Origin: an uncultured Lachnospiraceae bacterium
GTDB taxonomy: Bacteria > Bacillota > Clostridia > Lachnospirales > Lachnospiraceae
Reading direction: 5' to 3'
Assembly: GCA_947174985.1 (NCBI GenBank)
Contig: CAMWLB010000054.1
Location: forward strand, 1 to 13,071
DNA length: 13,071 bases
Under the pieces are notes generated by a model that was not told where the DNA came from, searched no databases, and saw nothing but the letters and a program-made list of their open reading frames with translations. The position numbers were made by a program, and so were the translations under genes. Below are positions 5,677 through 13,071 of this stretch, piece after piece; position 1 is the first letter of the stretch; the number at the start of each line of letters is the position of its first letter.

Positions 5677-8600
5677 ATGGCTAAAAAAGAAGCAAAGAAA
5701 AAAAATCTCAGACTGAGGAGAAGGATTCGAAGGACATTGGGTTCTATTTGTCTGATAACAGCGCTTTTAGTGGCGGCGATACCAGTGCCGGAGGTAAAGG
5801 CGGCAACTGCTACAAAGAAATATACATGGGAGCAGGATATTTTAGGAAATAGTGCAAGTAAAATTCCCACTTTGCCTTCCAATTATCCCTACATATATAC
5901 ATACTATGAAGGGAATGCAACTTTTGCATGGGCATTTGTGAATAACGGCGGTACATGGGTAGCAGTTATTTTGGGATATAGGATAACCGGTCAATTAGAG
6001 AATGCGACACTGACAATACCGGATACAGTGAATGCCTATACTCTGTATAATGAAAATATTGGAGATACCAACCAGAGCCATGTGGCGGTAGGAAGAAATT
6101 TTGAACCCTTATATTATATATCACGATGGGATCCTGTGCTTGATGTTTCCGGCAATGATACTGGCGAAAGGGTACCGGGAGCCTATTCGCCTTGTACCTA
6201 TGGCGACAGAAATAACTGGGAAAATTTAAAGGAAGATGAGTTTTACTATAAGGATAGCAACGGAAAGTATCAGGCGACGACGACTTCGCAGGAACAGTGG
6301 ATTAAAGAGATTCCGGTCGTATATATTGGCAATCAGTCCGTGATAACCAATCCGAATATTGGGACGGGAGCGGGGGTTCAGCAGGAATGGTTGATAGCGC
6401 AGGACAGCAGTTCGTCCAACGTTATGACAAGCAATGTTAACGGAGTCACACACTATCTCAACGATAATCCGGATAGTGGTGTATTTGCAAATCGTACCAA
6501 TATCCAAACGTTAAAAATAGGGGGGAATCTGATAGGAATTGGTAATTATGCGTTTTATAATTGTACAGAGCTTAGAGAAATTGTGTTCAGCAACAGTTTG
6601 GAGGAGATAGGAAAAAATGCGTTTCAAAAGTGTCGAAATCTGCAGAAAGTAGGATTTGGCGGTAATTCCACAGAGGCTATCAGCCAATTAACATATATAT
6701 CAGATTATGCATTTGCGGAGTGTGAATCTCTTACCAACTTCAGCTTGACGACTGGTATTACCAGAATCTTTGACCATGCTTTTGACGGCTGCGTTTCGTT
6801 GAAAAGCATGGATATGTCAGGGCAGGCAGAAGGAACCAAGGGGAGCCTCTCAGAACTTGGATATTTTGTTTTTGCAAACTGCACTGCTTTGGAAGAGCTT
6901 ATTTTGCCTAGTTCCATTGGCAGCAACACGATTCATTTGAATAATTTCCAAAATTGCAGAAACCTGAAGCATGTTATGGTAGAGAGTTTTCAGACAAAAC
7001 TGGAAGCAGATAATGGCGATGCCGCAACTGACTATACGTCGGAAAAATTCCTGGGTGATGTGCATACGGAGTTTTATTTTGAATCAGAAGCCGAATCAGG
7101 AACGCATGATTTCACAAAGGAAAATGCAATTGCATTTAAGTATGCTAGAGAAGATTTATATGAGATTATCACTAAGGAAAAAGACAGCGAAGGAAATGAA
7201 GCAAGATTACTTTATCAAGTCAACAGCCGACAGGAATTGGTGTTTTTTGATAGAATAAAAGGAACTGTGACTGAGGTGGAAATTCCGGCTAAAATTGGGC
7301 CTTTTGGAATCTCCTATATTGAGTCTGGGTGCTTTTCCGGTGTCTGTACATTGAAAAAAATCACTATTCCTGCAACAGTAACGCAGATTCGGTCAGATGC
7401 CTTTAAGGGCTGTCACAACCTTGAGGCGGTGATTTTTGCGGATGCAACAAAAATTACCTCTATTGGTCCAGGGGCGTTTGCTACACAGGTGGCATCTGAA
7501 CATAGAAATTGTCCAAATGAAAATACTTTTTTGACGAATACGCCTGTACTGAGTTTTACAGGGGTGATAGGTGACAATGTAGTATTTAATTATGCAATGA
7601 ATAAGGACAGCAATATCAATGCTGGTGCACAACCACTGACGTACATTACCTATTACAGCGGATGGCCCAGCAATTTAGAAGTAAGATATGTGCCGGAAGA
7701 CCTACAGACAAAGGAAGGCGAAGCAACTTTGGTGGATTATCCGCGCTATGTGGAACTTACCAAATATACGCAGGCAAAGTATCCATATCTGACAGAGGAG
7801 CAGGCAGAAGCAGCAGCGAATGCGGTGCAGGATTATGCTGATTATTTAGCCGGTGGCGCGATGCCGAAAACGGATGAGTGGGATTTGATTAACGCTTCGT
7901 TGAATCCGCAGATACCGGTTGGCGTGAAAGCGATTCAGACAGGATTGTTTTCCGGCGTTATCGGTGTGCAAGATAACGATGGCAATTATAAAATAGAGCC
8001 AGTAAGCGGAAAATCGCCTGACTTAAAGCTTCAAAGCGTTACCTTCGCGGATATTGAGGAATATGAGCCCTATACCTTTAGCGGTTGTGTGGATTTAAAT
8101 GCTATTAACATTACCGGCGGAACCGCAAAAATTGATGATTATGCATTTGCATATGCGTTTGATGTGACAACCAGCGGAAATGATGGTTCGGGTTCCCAGT
8201 CATCGCTCACAACCTTTAACATGCAGGGCGGTGGAGGAAGCATTGGGAATTATGCGTTTTGTAACAATAAAGACTTGAAGTATGTAACGATTTCGCCAGA
8301 GGTATCTGAGTTGGGAATCCGTCCTTTCAGGGCATGTACGTCACTTCAGGACGTTAATTTTTCGGGTGGACCTTATTTTACAACAGGACAGTCCATTATC
8401 TATGGCTTGAAAGATGGAAGCAGAGATGTTTTGGTGGAATGTCTGGAGAGCAGGGGCGGTTTGGAAAGCAGTACACCGAATGCGATAAGCCCTACGGAGG
8501 TTGCCGGAATCACATCAATAGTTGAAGAAGCGTTCATGGATTGTGTGGATGTCACTTCTGCGGATTTGACGACTACTTATATCAGCGGTGTTCCGGAGAA

Positions 8601-10281
8601 TGCTTTTAAAAATACAAGAAGACTGAATGATGTGGAATTGCCTACTTCCTGTCGTTATATCAGAAGCGGTGCTTTTAGTGACAGTTATGTCAGCAAGGTG
8701 AGCATTCCGGACAGTGTTACCAATATTGCAGAGGCAGCATTTAATACCTATACGACACCAAATGCGAATGGCACATGCTCCAGAATCACTTTCTATTGTA
8801 ATGAGGGCAGCACGGCTGCGGATTATGCATCAGAAAGAGGACATGAAAATATTCAACGTGAGGATTGGGACGGTGTAGACAATACTGTTTACAAGGTTTA
8901 TTTTATGGACGATGAAGACAATATCATCGAAGTACAGGAAGTGATTGTCGGTCATGATGCAACGCCTCCCACCCCTCCTGCAAAAGAGGGAAAGGAATTT
9001 GTGAGATGGCTGGGAAGTTATACGAATATTCATGCTGATACAACCGTTTATGCTTCTTACAGAAACATAGACTCTGATGAGACAAAATACCTTGTAGAGT
9101 TTTTTGACTATACCAGTGATGAAAAGCCGATACAAACTTATTTAGTGGCGCCCGGAGGAGATGCACCTGCAATTATACCGCCCGCGAGAGAAGGCTATAC
9201 TTTTGTAGGCTGGCGGCCGGCAATTACAAATATTCAGAGTGATACGAAGACTTATGCGCAGTACGAGCGGGGCACAAATACCAATCCGAATGACCCGAAT
9301 AATCCGAACAACCCGAATAACCCGAACAACCCAAACAACCCGAATAATCCGAATAATCCAAACAACCCGAATGGCACAGTGAGCGGTAACGGTACGGCAA
9401 CCCTGTACACACTGACAGTGCGAAACGGCAGCGGATCGGGAAGTTATGCAGCGGGAGCTACTGTTATCATTATTGCCAACAATCCGGCAGCATCACAGCG
9501 GTTCAGTAAGTGGACGACGGATAACAGTGCTGTTAAGTTTGCAAGCAGCGAGGTGTCGGCAACTACAATAGTTATGCCTGCTGAGAATGTAACGGTAACA
9601 GCAAACTTTGTTGCGGGTTCCTCAAATGGAGGCAGCAGCAGTTCCGGTACAGGTAGCAGACCTTCCACTTCAAGCGGAAATGGGGCAAACAATAACAATA
9701 AGACAGGTTCAACGGTTGTGATTGACAAATACGGTCTTTCCAATACCGGCGTTGTGTCAGTCACCATCAAAGGTTCTTCTGACAACTTTGTAGTAAAGAT
9801 TACCGAGGATCAGCAGGCAACAGAGGCTGCCATGAGAGCGTTGATAGAGGAATATGGAAGTCTTGACAATATTAAGTACTTCCCGATGGATATTTCACTG
9901 TATGATTCCACGGGCAAGACGAAGATTACAGATACTTCGGGTCTGAAAATTGAAATTACGCTGCCGCTTCCGGATTCTCTGGTTACTTACGGCGGTAACA
10001 ATATGGTGGCCGGTGTGGTGAATGATAAACTGGATAAGCTTTCACCGAAGTTTACCACGATAGACGGTGTGGCGTGCGTGACCTTTACAGCTGAACATTT
10101 CTCGCCTTATGTTATCTATGTCAAGACTGACAGTCTGCAATCGAATGGTGTAGCGGACAGCTCGCCGAAGACGGGAGATATTCATCCGAAATGGTTTGCA
10201 GTTGTTGCGTTGTGCTGTATTTCTGTAGTACTGTTTGTAAAAAAGGATAAAACCGGTAAAAAAGTTTTGGTGAAGGCATAA
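5677..10281 (+). CDS. Giant LRR_5 (BspA-type) cell-wall-anchored surface protein, SPKTGD anchor
   Basis: A 1534-aa secreted, wall-anchored protein. AAGGAGA lies 6 bases before ATG 5677. Residues 1-42 are a signal peptide with a very basic start and hydrophobic LGSICLITALLVAAIPVP, likely cut after VKA. Residues ~43-270 are a unique region. LRR_5 repeats (pattern IGxxAFxxCxxL) lie at ~275-437, 545-602, 782-899 and 942-1028, interrupted by a helical insert near 690-745. Two Listeria-Bacteroides (Flg_new / InlB B-type) repeats follow at ~1072-1130 and 1137-1199. Next come ten Pro-Asn-Asn-type triplets (1204-1232), a divergent InlB-type domain (~1233-1313), a Ser/Gly/Asn linker and a pre-anchor beta domain (~1343-1485). 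The sorting signal is SPKTGD (1496-1501), a helix (1506-1521) and a Lys-rich tail. It is the probable substrate of the adjacent sortase. LRR_5/BspA proteins are often adhesins in gut and oral bacteria; the ligand here is unknown. Confidence 0.93.
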   Translation: MAKKEAKKKNLRLRRRIRRTLGSICLITALLVAAIPVPEVKAATATKKYTWEQDILGNSASKIPTLPSNYPYIYTYYEGNATFAWAFVNNGGTWVAVILGYRITGQLENATLTIPDTVNAYTLYNENIGDTNQSHVAVGRNFEPLYYISRWDPVLDVSGNDTGERVPGAYSPCTYGDRNNWENLKEDEFYYKDSNGKYQATTTSQEQWIKEIPVVYIGNQSVITNPNIGTGAGVQQEWLIAQDSSSSNVMTSNVNGVTHYLNDNPDSGVFANRTNIQTLKIGGNLIGIGNYAFYNCTELREIVFSNSLEEIGKNAFQKCRNLQKVGFGGNSTEAISQLTYISDYAFAECESLTNFSLTTGITRIFDHAFDGCVSLKSMDMSGQAEGTKGSLSELGYFVFANCTALEELILPSSIGSNTIHLNNFQNCRNLKHVMVESFQTKLEADNGDAATDYTSEKFLGDVHTEFYFESEAESGTHDFTKENAIAFKYAREDLYEIITKEKDSEGNEARLLYQVNSRQELVFFDRIKGTVTEVEIPAKIGPFGISYIESGCFSGVCTLKKITIPATVTQIRSDAFKGCHNLEAVIFADATKITSIGPGAFATQVASEHRNCPNENTFLTNTPVLSFTGVIGDNVVFNYAMNKDSNINAGAQPLTYITYYSGWPSNLEVRYVPEDLQTKEGEATLVDYPRYVELTKYTQAKYPYLTEEQAEAAANAVQDYADYLAGGAMPKTDEWDLINASLNPQIPVGVKAIQTGLFSGVIGVQDNDGNYKIEPVSGKSPDLKLQSVTFADIEEYEPYTFSGCVDLNAINITGGTAKIDDYAFAYAFDVTTSGNDGSGSQSSLTTFNMQGGGGSIGNYAFCNNKDLKYVTISPEVSELGIRPFRACTSLQDVNFSGGPYFTTGQSIIYGLKDGSRDVLVECLESRGGLESSTPNAISPTEVAGITSIVEEAFMDCVDVTSADLTTTYISGVPENAFKNTRRLNDVELPTSCRYIRSGAFSDSYVSKVSIPDSVTNIAEAAFNTYTTPNANGTCSRITFYCNEGSTAADYASERGHENIQREDWDGVDNTVYKVYFMDDEDNIIEVQEVIVGHDATPPTPPAKEGKEFVRWLGSYTNIHADTTVYASYRNIDSDETKYLVEFFDYTSDEKPIQTYLVAPGGDAPAIIPPAREGYTFVGWRPAITNIQSDTKTYAQYERGTNTNPNDPNNPNNPNNPNNPNNPNNPNNPNNPNGTVSGNGTATLYTLTVRNGSGSGSYAAGATVIIIANNPAASQRFSKWTTDNSAVKFASSEVSATTIVMPAENVTVTANFVAGSSNGGSSSSGTGSRPSTSSGNGANNNNKTGSTVVIDKYGLSNTGVVSVTIKGSSDNFVVKITEDQQATEAAMRALIEEYGSLDNIKYFPMDISLYDSTGKTKITDTSGLKIEITLPLPDSLVTYGGNNMVAGVVNDKLDKLSPKFTTIDGVACVTFTAEHFSPYVIYVKTDSLQSNGVADSSPKTGDIHPKWFAVVALCCISVVLFVKKDKTGKKVLVKA
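9286..9372 (+). repeat. Pro-Asn-Asn coding minisatellite
   Basis: About ten tandem 9-base units of the form CCG/CCA AAT/AAC AAT/AAC encode residues 1204-1232 of the large LRR protein (PND, eight PNN, PNG). Third-position variation shows the array is not freshly expanded. It forms a flexible spacer between the InlB-type repeats and the following beta domain. Because units are 9 bases, copy-number change would alter length without breaking the frame. Confidence 0.9.
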
Positions 10282-10319
10282 CGGAGAACGTTTGATTGCG
10301 ATATGCACGGGGTATAAAT

Positions 10320-13064
10320 ATGAAGAGATCAATCAAAATTTCCGTGAGCGCGCTGCTTTTGGCATTGGCATTGGCAGTGACGCAGATACCGGCGCCGTCG
10401 GTGTCTGCGGATACGCCGACATACTCTTCGGATGCGGATTTTCAAATGAATGGGACGATACTGGTGAAGTATACAGGCACGGCAAAAACCGTGTCTGTTC
10501 CCGCTTCCGTAACTGCGATTGGGGCGGAGGCATTTGCCGGTAATACCGATATGGAGACCCTTTTATTTCGCGGAAATAGTGTGGAAACCATTGGCTACAG
10601 GGCATTTGCAGAGTGTACAGGACTAAAGGAAGTGCGGCTGCCGGATTCCGTCACGGAAGTCGGAAATGGAGCTTTTGGAGATTGTACAGCTTTAACAACA
10701 GTGACGTTGGGCAAAGGGCTTAATAAGCTTGGTATCGGTGTGTTTACAGGCTGTTTGGCGTTGAAGGACTTGAAGATAACGGAAGGAAATACAGCATTTT
10801 CTTATACTGACGGCTGTCTGTATAATAATGACAAGACCAAATTGTATTTTATGCTTCCTACAAGAGAGCGGGAGTCCTACAGTATGCCCTCTACGGTCAC
10901 AGATATTGCGGAATATGCTTTTTGGGGCTGTAACAATGTGAAAAATATTAGTCTCAGCAATAATCTGAAAGAGATACCGGACTATGCGTTTACCAACTGT
11001 AAGTCTCTTGAAAGTATGTCTATTCCTTATTCTATTAAGAGAATCGGAATTATGGCGTTTGCAGACTGCGTCAGTCTGAGCATGGTAACGGTGCCTTCTA
11101 CAGTGGAGACCATACACGATACCGCTTTTAATGGCTGCCCCAGACTGGTGATTTCAGCGGATAAGGGGACAGCGGCATATAAGTACTATATAAAATGGAA
11201 ATTAATCAACCAGGCAGAGTATGAGGATACAGGAAATGCAGAGCCGGATGTTCCGGCAGATGAATCGGATAATACGCCATTGGAGAACAACGGGCAAAAC
11301 AATGGACAGAACAACGAACAAAAGAATGAACCGTATCAGCCGGATGACGGCAGTGTGCTGGGAAGCACCTATGTAGTGGGAAACAGTGCTTTTGTTTTTA
11401 TGGACAATTCTGCTGCACCGGTATACGGAAATAACGAAACGTCTGTCAGTGCAAATGAGAATGGCGATATTGCCACACTGCCTGAAAATGGACCAGCAGG
11501 AATGGAACTGCAAAAGAGTACAGAGGTTCCCAAGTATAGGATTTTCGGCAGTATACTGGCAGATCAGGCTTTTTATAACAGTAGGGAGGCGGCAGGCTAC
11601 GAGATACCGGATGGAATTACGGAAATCGGTGAATTTGCTTTTGCAAGAAGCAATCTCACGACAGCAAATATTCCAAGCGGGGTAACGACGATAGGGTATG
11701 GTGCGTTTTATCACTGTGATTATCTCAGGGAAGTGAAGATACCTTCTACCGTTACGGATATTGCGCCAAAAGCGTTTGAACAAAGCCTGTGGCTGAAGAG
11801 CTGGCTGAGCGGAAGCGGTACGGAGGAATACTTGATTGTTGGAAGTGGTATTCTGTTAGCGTACAGAGGAAACGGCGGCAATTTGGTAATACCGGAAAAT
11901 GTAAGAAAGATTGCTCCGGAGGTTTTTGCGGGCAACGAGAAAATTGTGTCCGTGCAGCTTCCCGATTCTCTGATTGACATTGGAGAAGGGGCATTTTCTG
12001 ATTGTAAAAATCTGCATACCATTACCGGCGGGAAAAATGTGCGTGTGATACGGGACAGAGCGTTTATGGGCTGTCCGCTGGAAACGGCGCATGTGTGGGA
12101 AAGCGTTGAATATTTGGGACTTTTAAGCTTTGATTTCTCTGATACGCCGTTCAGTAACTCCGAAAAAATAGTTGTTTTTGACAGTCTGAAGCTGCCTGCG
12201 CCGTGCCATGAACTGACGGCAGAACGGCTTTCTAACGAAGCGTCAAGAGGATTTATACTGGGAGATACGCAGATTGTCGTTGTAGAAAGAGAAATGAAGG
12301 AAGAGGAACTGTCGGATACCATACTGTCGCCTACAGGCGGTGATTTTCAGGGTATTATTGCCTATATCAGTTCCAACGACAAGAGAATTGTAACATGCTT
12401 TGCCACTACCTATACGGAGGCGGAGCTTGCAGGCATCTATATTCCCGAATATATTAATATTGATGGTAAAAATTATCAGGTGACCGGCAGAGAAGATATT
12501 TCCATATTCGGCAGGGACAGGGACTATCTGACAGGCAGTATTGGGGTAGAGAATACAAGTACAGTGCTGTCAGGAGATATCAGTGCTGAGTTGGAAGGGA
12601 ATACAGGGTCTTATTACCTGCAGGTGTTTGACAGTCTGGATGCATACGCGGCTCTGAATGCAGGCTACGAAGCGGTTTACAGAGAAGTGCTTCCCGAGGC
12701 TTCTGTATGTGTGGACATGAATTTGGTGGACAGAAAGACCAGGGTTCCCATTTCAAAGACAGGAAGCAGAAAGCTCAGGGTAACGGTTACGCTGCCAACC
12801 GGTTTTGCAGCAAGCGGGCTTCGCGTTTACCAGACAGACAGGAACGGGCAGCTCACAGGACTTACCTATACAATAGAAGGAAATCAGGTGACCTTTGAAA
12901 CCAATATGCTTGCACCGGTTGCTATCTGCAGGACAGCAGGCGCGGTAACAGGACGCATGGACGCTTCTCCGGATACCGGCGATAATATACAGCCTAAATA
13001 TTTCTGGGCGGCGGGGCTTGCAGGCATGGCTGCCGCAGTATTACTGATTAAGAAGAGAAAATAA
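10320..13064 (+). CDS. LRR_5 (BspA-type) cell-wall-anchored surface protein, SPDTGD anchor
   Basis: A 914-aa secreted, wall-anchored protein. The signal peptide is residues 1-30, with hydrophobic VSALLLALALAVTQIP and a likely cut after VSA. LRR_5 repeats (e.g. IGYRAFAECTGLKEVRLPDS) lie at ~55-285. An acidic Asn/Gln-rich linker contains NNGQ-NNGQ-NNEQ at 323-334. A second LRR_5 block spans ~406-610. An unassigned region is followed by a pre-anchor beta domain (~765-870) resembling that of the preceding protein. The sorting signal is SPDTGD (883-888), a helix (~894-910) and KKRK at the end. It starts 38 bases after the previous gene with no terminator between, so it is probably co-transcribed with the sortase and shares its sorting. 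ATG 10320 has GGGG 7 bases upstream; a TTG at 10296 with GGAGA 8 bases upstream would add 8 residues. The adhesin role is inference from the family. Confidence 0.92.
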   Translation: MKRSIKISVSALLLALALAVTQIPAPSVSADTPTYSSDADFQMNGTILVKYTGTAKTVSVPASVTAIGAEAFAGNTDMETLLFRGNSVETIGYRAFAECTGLKEVRLPDSVTEVGNGAFGDCTALTTVTLGKGLNKLGIGVFTGCLALKDLKITEGNTAFSYTDGCLYNNDKTKLYFMLPTRERESYSMPSTVTDIAEYAFWGCNNVKNISLSNNLKEIPDYAFTNCKSLESMSIPYSIKRIGIMAFADCVSLSMVTVPSTVETIHDTAFNGCPRLVISADKGTAAYKYYIKWKLINQAEYEDTGNAEPDVPADESDNTPLENNGQNNGQNNEQKNEPYQPDDGSVLGSTYVVGNSAFVFMDNSAAPVYGNNETSVSANENGDIATLPENGPAGMELQKSTEVPKYRIFGSILADQAFYNSREAAGYEIPDGITEIGEFAFARSNLTTANIPSGVTTIGYGAFYHCDYLREVKIPSTVTDIAPKAFEQSLWLKSWLSGSGTEEYLIVGSGILLAYRGNGGNLVIPENVRKIAPEVFAGNEKIVSVQLPDSLIDIGEGAFSDCKNLHTITGGKNVRVIRDRAFMGCPLETAHVWESVEYLGLLSFDFSDTPFSNSEKIVVFDSLKLPAPCHELTAERLSNEASRGFILGDTQIVVVEREMKEEELSDTILSPTGGDFQGIIAYISSNDKRIVTCFATTYTEAELAGIYIPEYINIDGKNYQVTGREDISIFGRDRDYLTGSIGVENTSTVLSGDISAELEGNTGSYYLQVFDSLDAYAALNAGYEAVYREVLPEASVCVDMNLVDRKTRVPISKTGSRKLRVTVTLPTGFAASGLRVYQTDRNGQLTGLTYTIEGNQVTFETNMLAPVAICRTAGAVTGRMDASPDTGDNIQPKYFWAAGLAGMAAAVLLIKKRK
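11286..11322 (+). repeat. Short Asn-Gly-Gln coding repeat in linker
   Basis: Three 12-base imperfect units encode NNGQ, NNGQ and NNEQ (residues 323-334) in the linker between the two LRR blocks of the second surface protein. This is probably a flexible hydrophilic spacer, analogous in role to the PNN tract of the larger protein. Confidence 0.6.
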
Positions 13065-13071
13065 GAGGTAA

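Noticed and set aside
9286..9372. CRISPR-like array
   Set aside because: The repeats are contiguous 9-base coding units with no spacers and keep the reading frame (Pro-Asn-Asn).
11720..12322. 200-aa minus-strand frame inside the second LRR gene
   Set aside because: It lies fully opposite a convincing LRR/anchor coding region and is Ser/Leu-rich without recognisable motifs, as expected for an antisense shadow.

Overview
The window most likely comes from a Gram-positive anaerobe of the Clostridia, probably Lachnospiraceae. Supporting signs are strong GGAGG-type ribosome binding sites, a class B sortase beside very large BspA-type (LRR_5) surface proteins with [S]PxTGD anchors, an Asn/Cys/Gly-rich envelope- or spore-type small protein, and clostridial-style leucyl-tRNA synthetase. 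The assignment is inferred from protein style, not from a marker gene.

Left part (1-3053, + strand): the window opens with a small membrane-anchored protein of unknown function (22-450). Next comes leuS (586-3000), which has its own near-consensus housekeeping promoter (TTGACA-N17-TACAAT) and no visible T-box. leuS ends at a strong stem-loop (3012-3053) with an A-run on one side and a T-run on the other, so it probably terminates transcription from both directions.

Middle part (3093-4212, - strand): three small genes face leuS. Reading leftwards they are an 87-aa protein with 12 Cys and 19 Asn built from an internal duplication, then a two-gene unit of unrecognised 147-aa and 91-aa proteins. 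The upstream regions of the first two contain similar GCATACY-N14-CATA elements resembling sporulation (sigma-E-type) promoters. With the Cys-rich product this suggests, but does not show, a sporulation or envelope role. A 186-bp A-tract-rich divergent region separates them from the next block.

Right part (4399-13064, + strand): three tightly spaced genes form an apparent operon. They are a class B sortase with an unusual ~155-residue N-terminal cytoplasmic extension, a 1534-aa LRR_5 protein ending in SPKTGD plus membrane helix and basic tail, and a 914-aa LRR_5 protein ending in SPDTGD plus helix and basic tail. The two surface proteins also share a related domain just before the anchor. The simplest reading is a self-contained surface-display module in which the sortase attaches its two co-transcribed LRR adhesin-like proteins to the cell wall. 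This block, with the unexplained sortase extension, is the most interesting part of the window. No tRNA, rRNA, CRISPR array, insertion sequence or transposase was seen.
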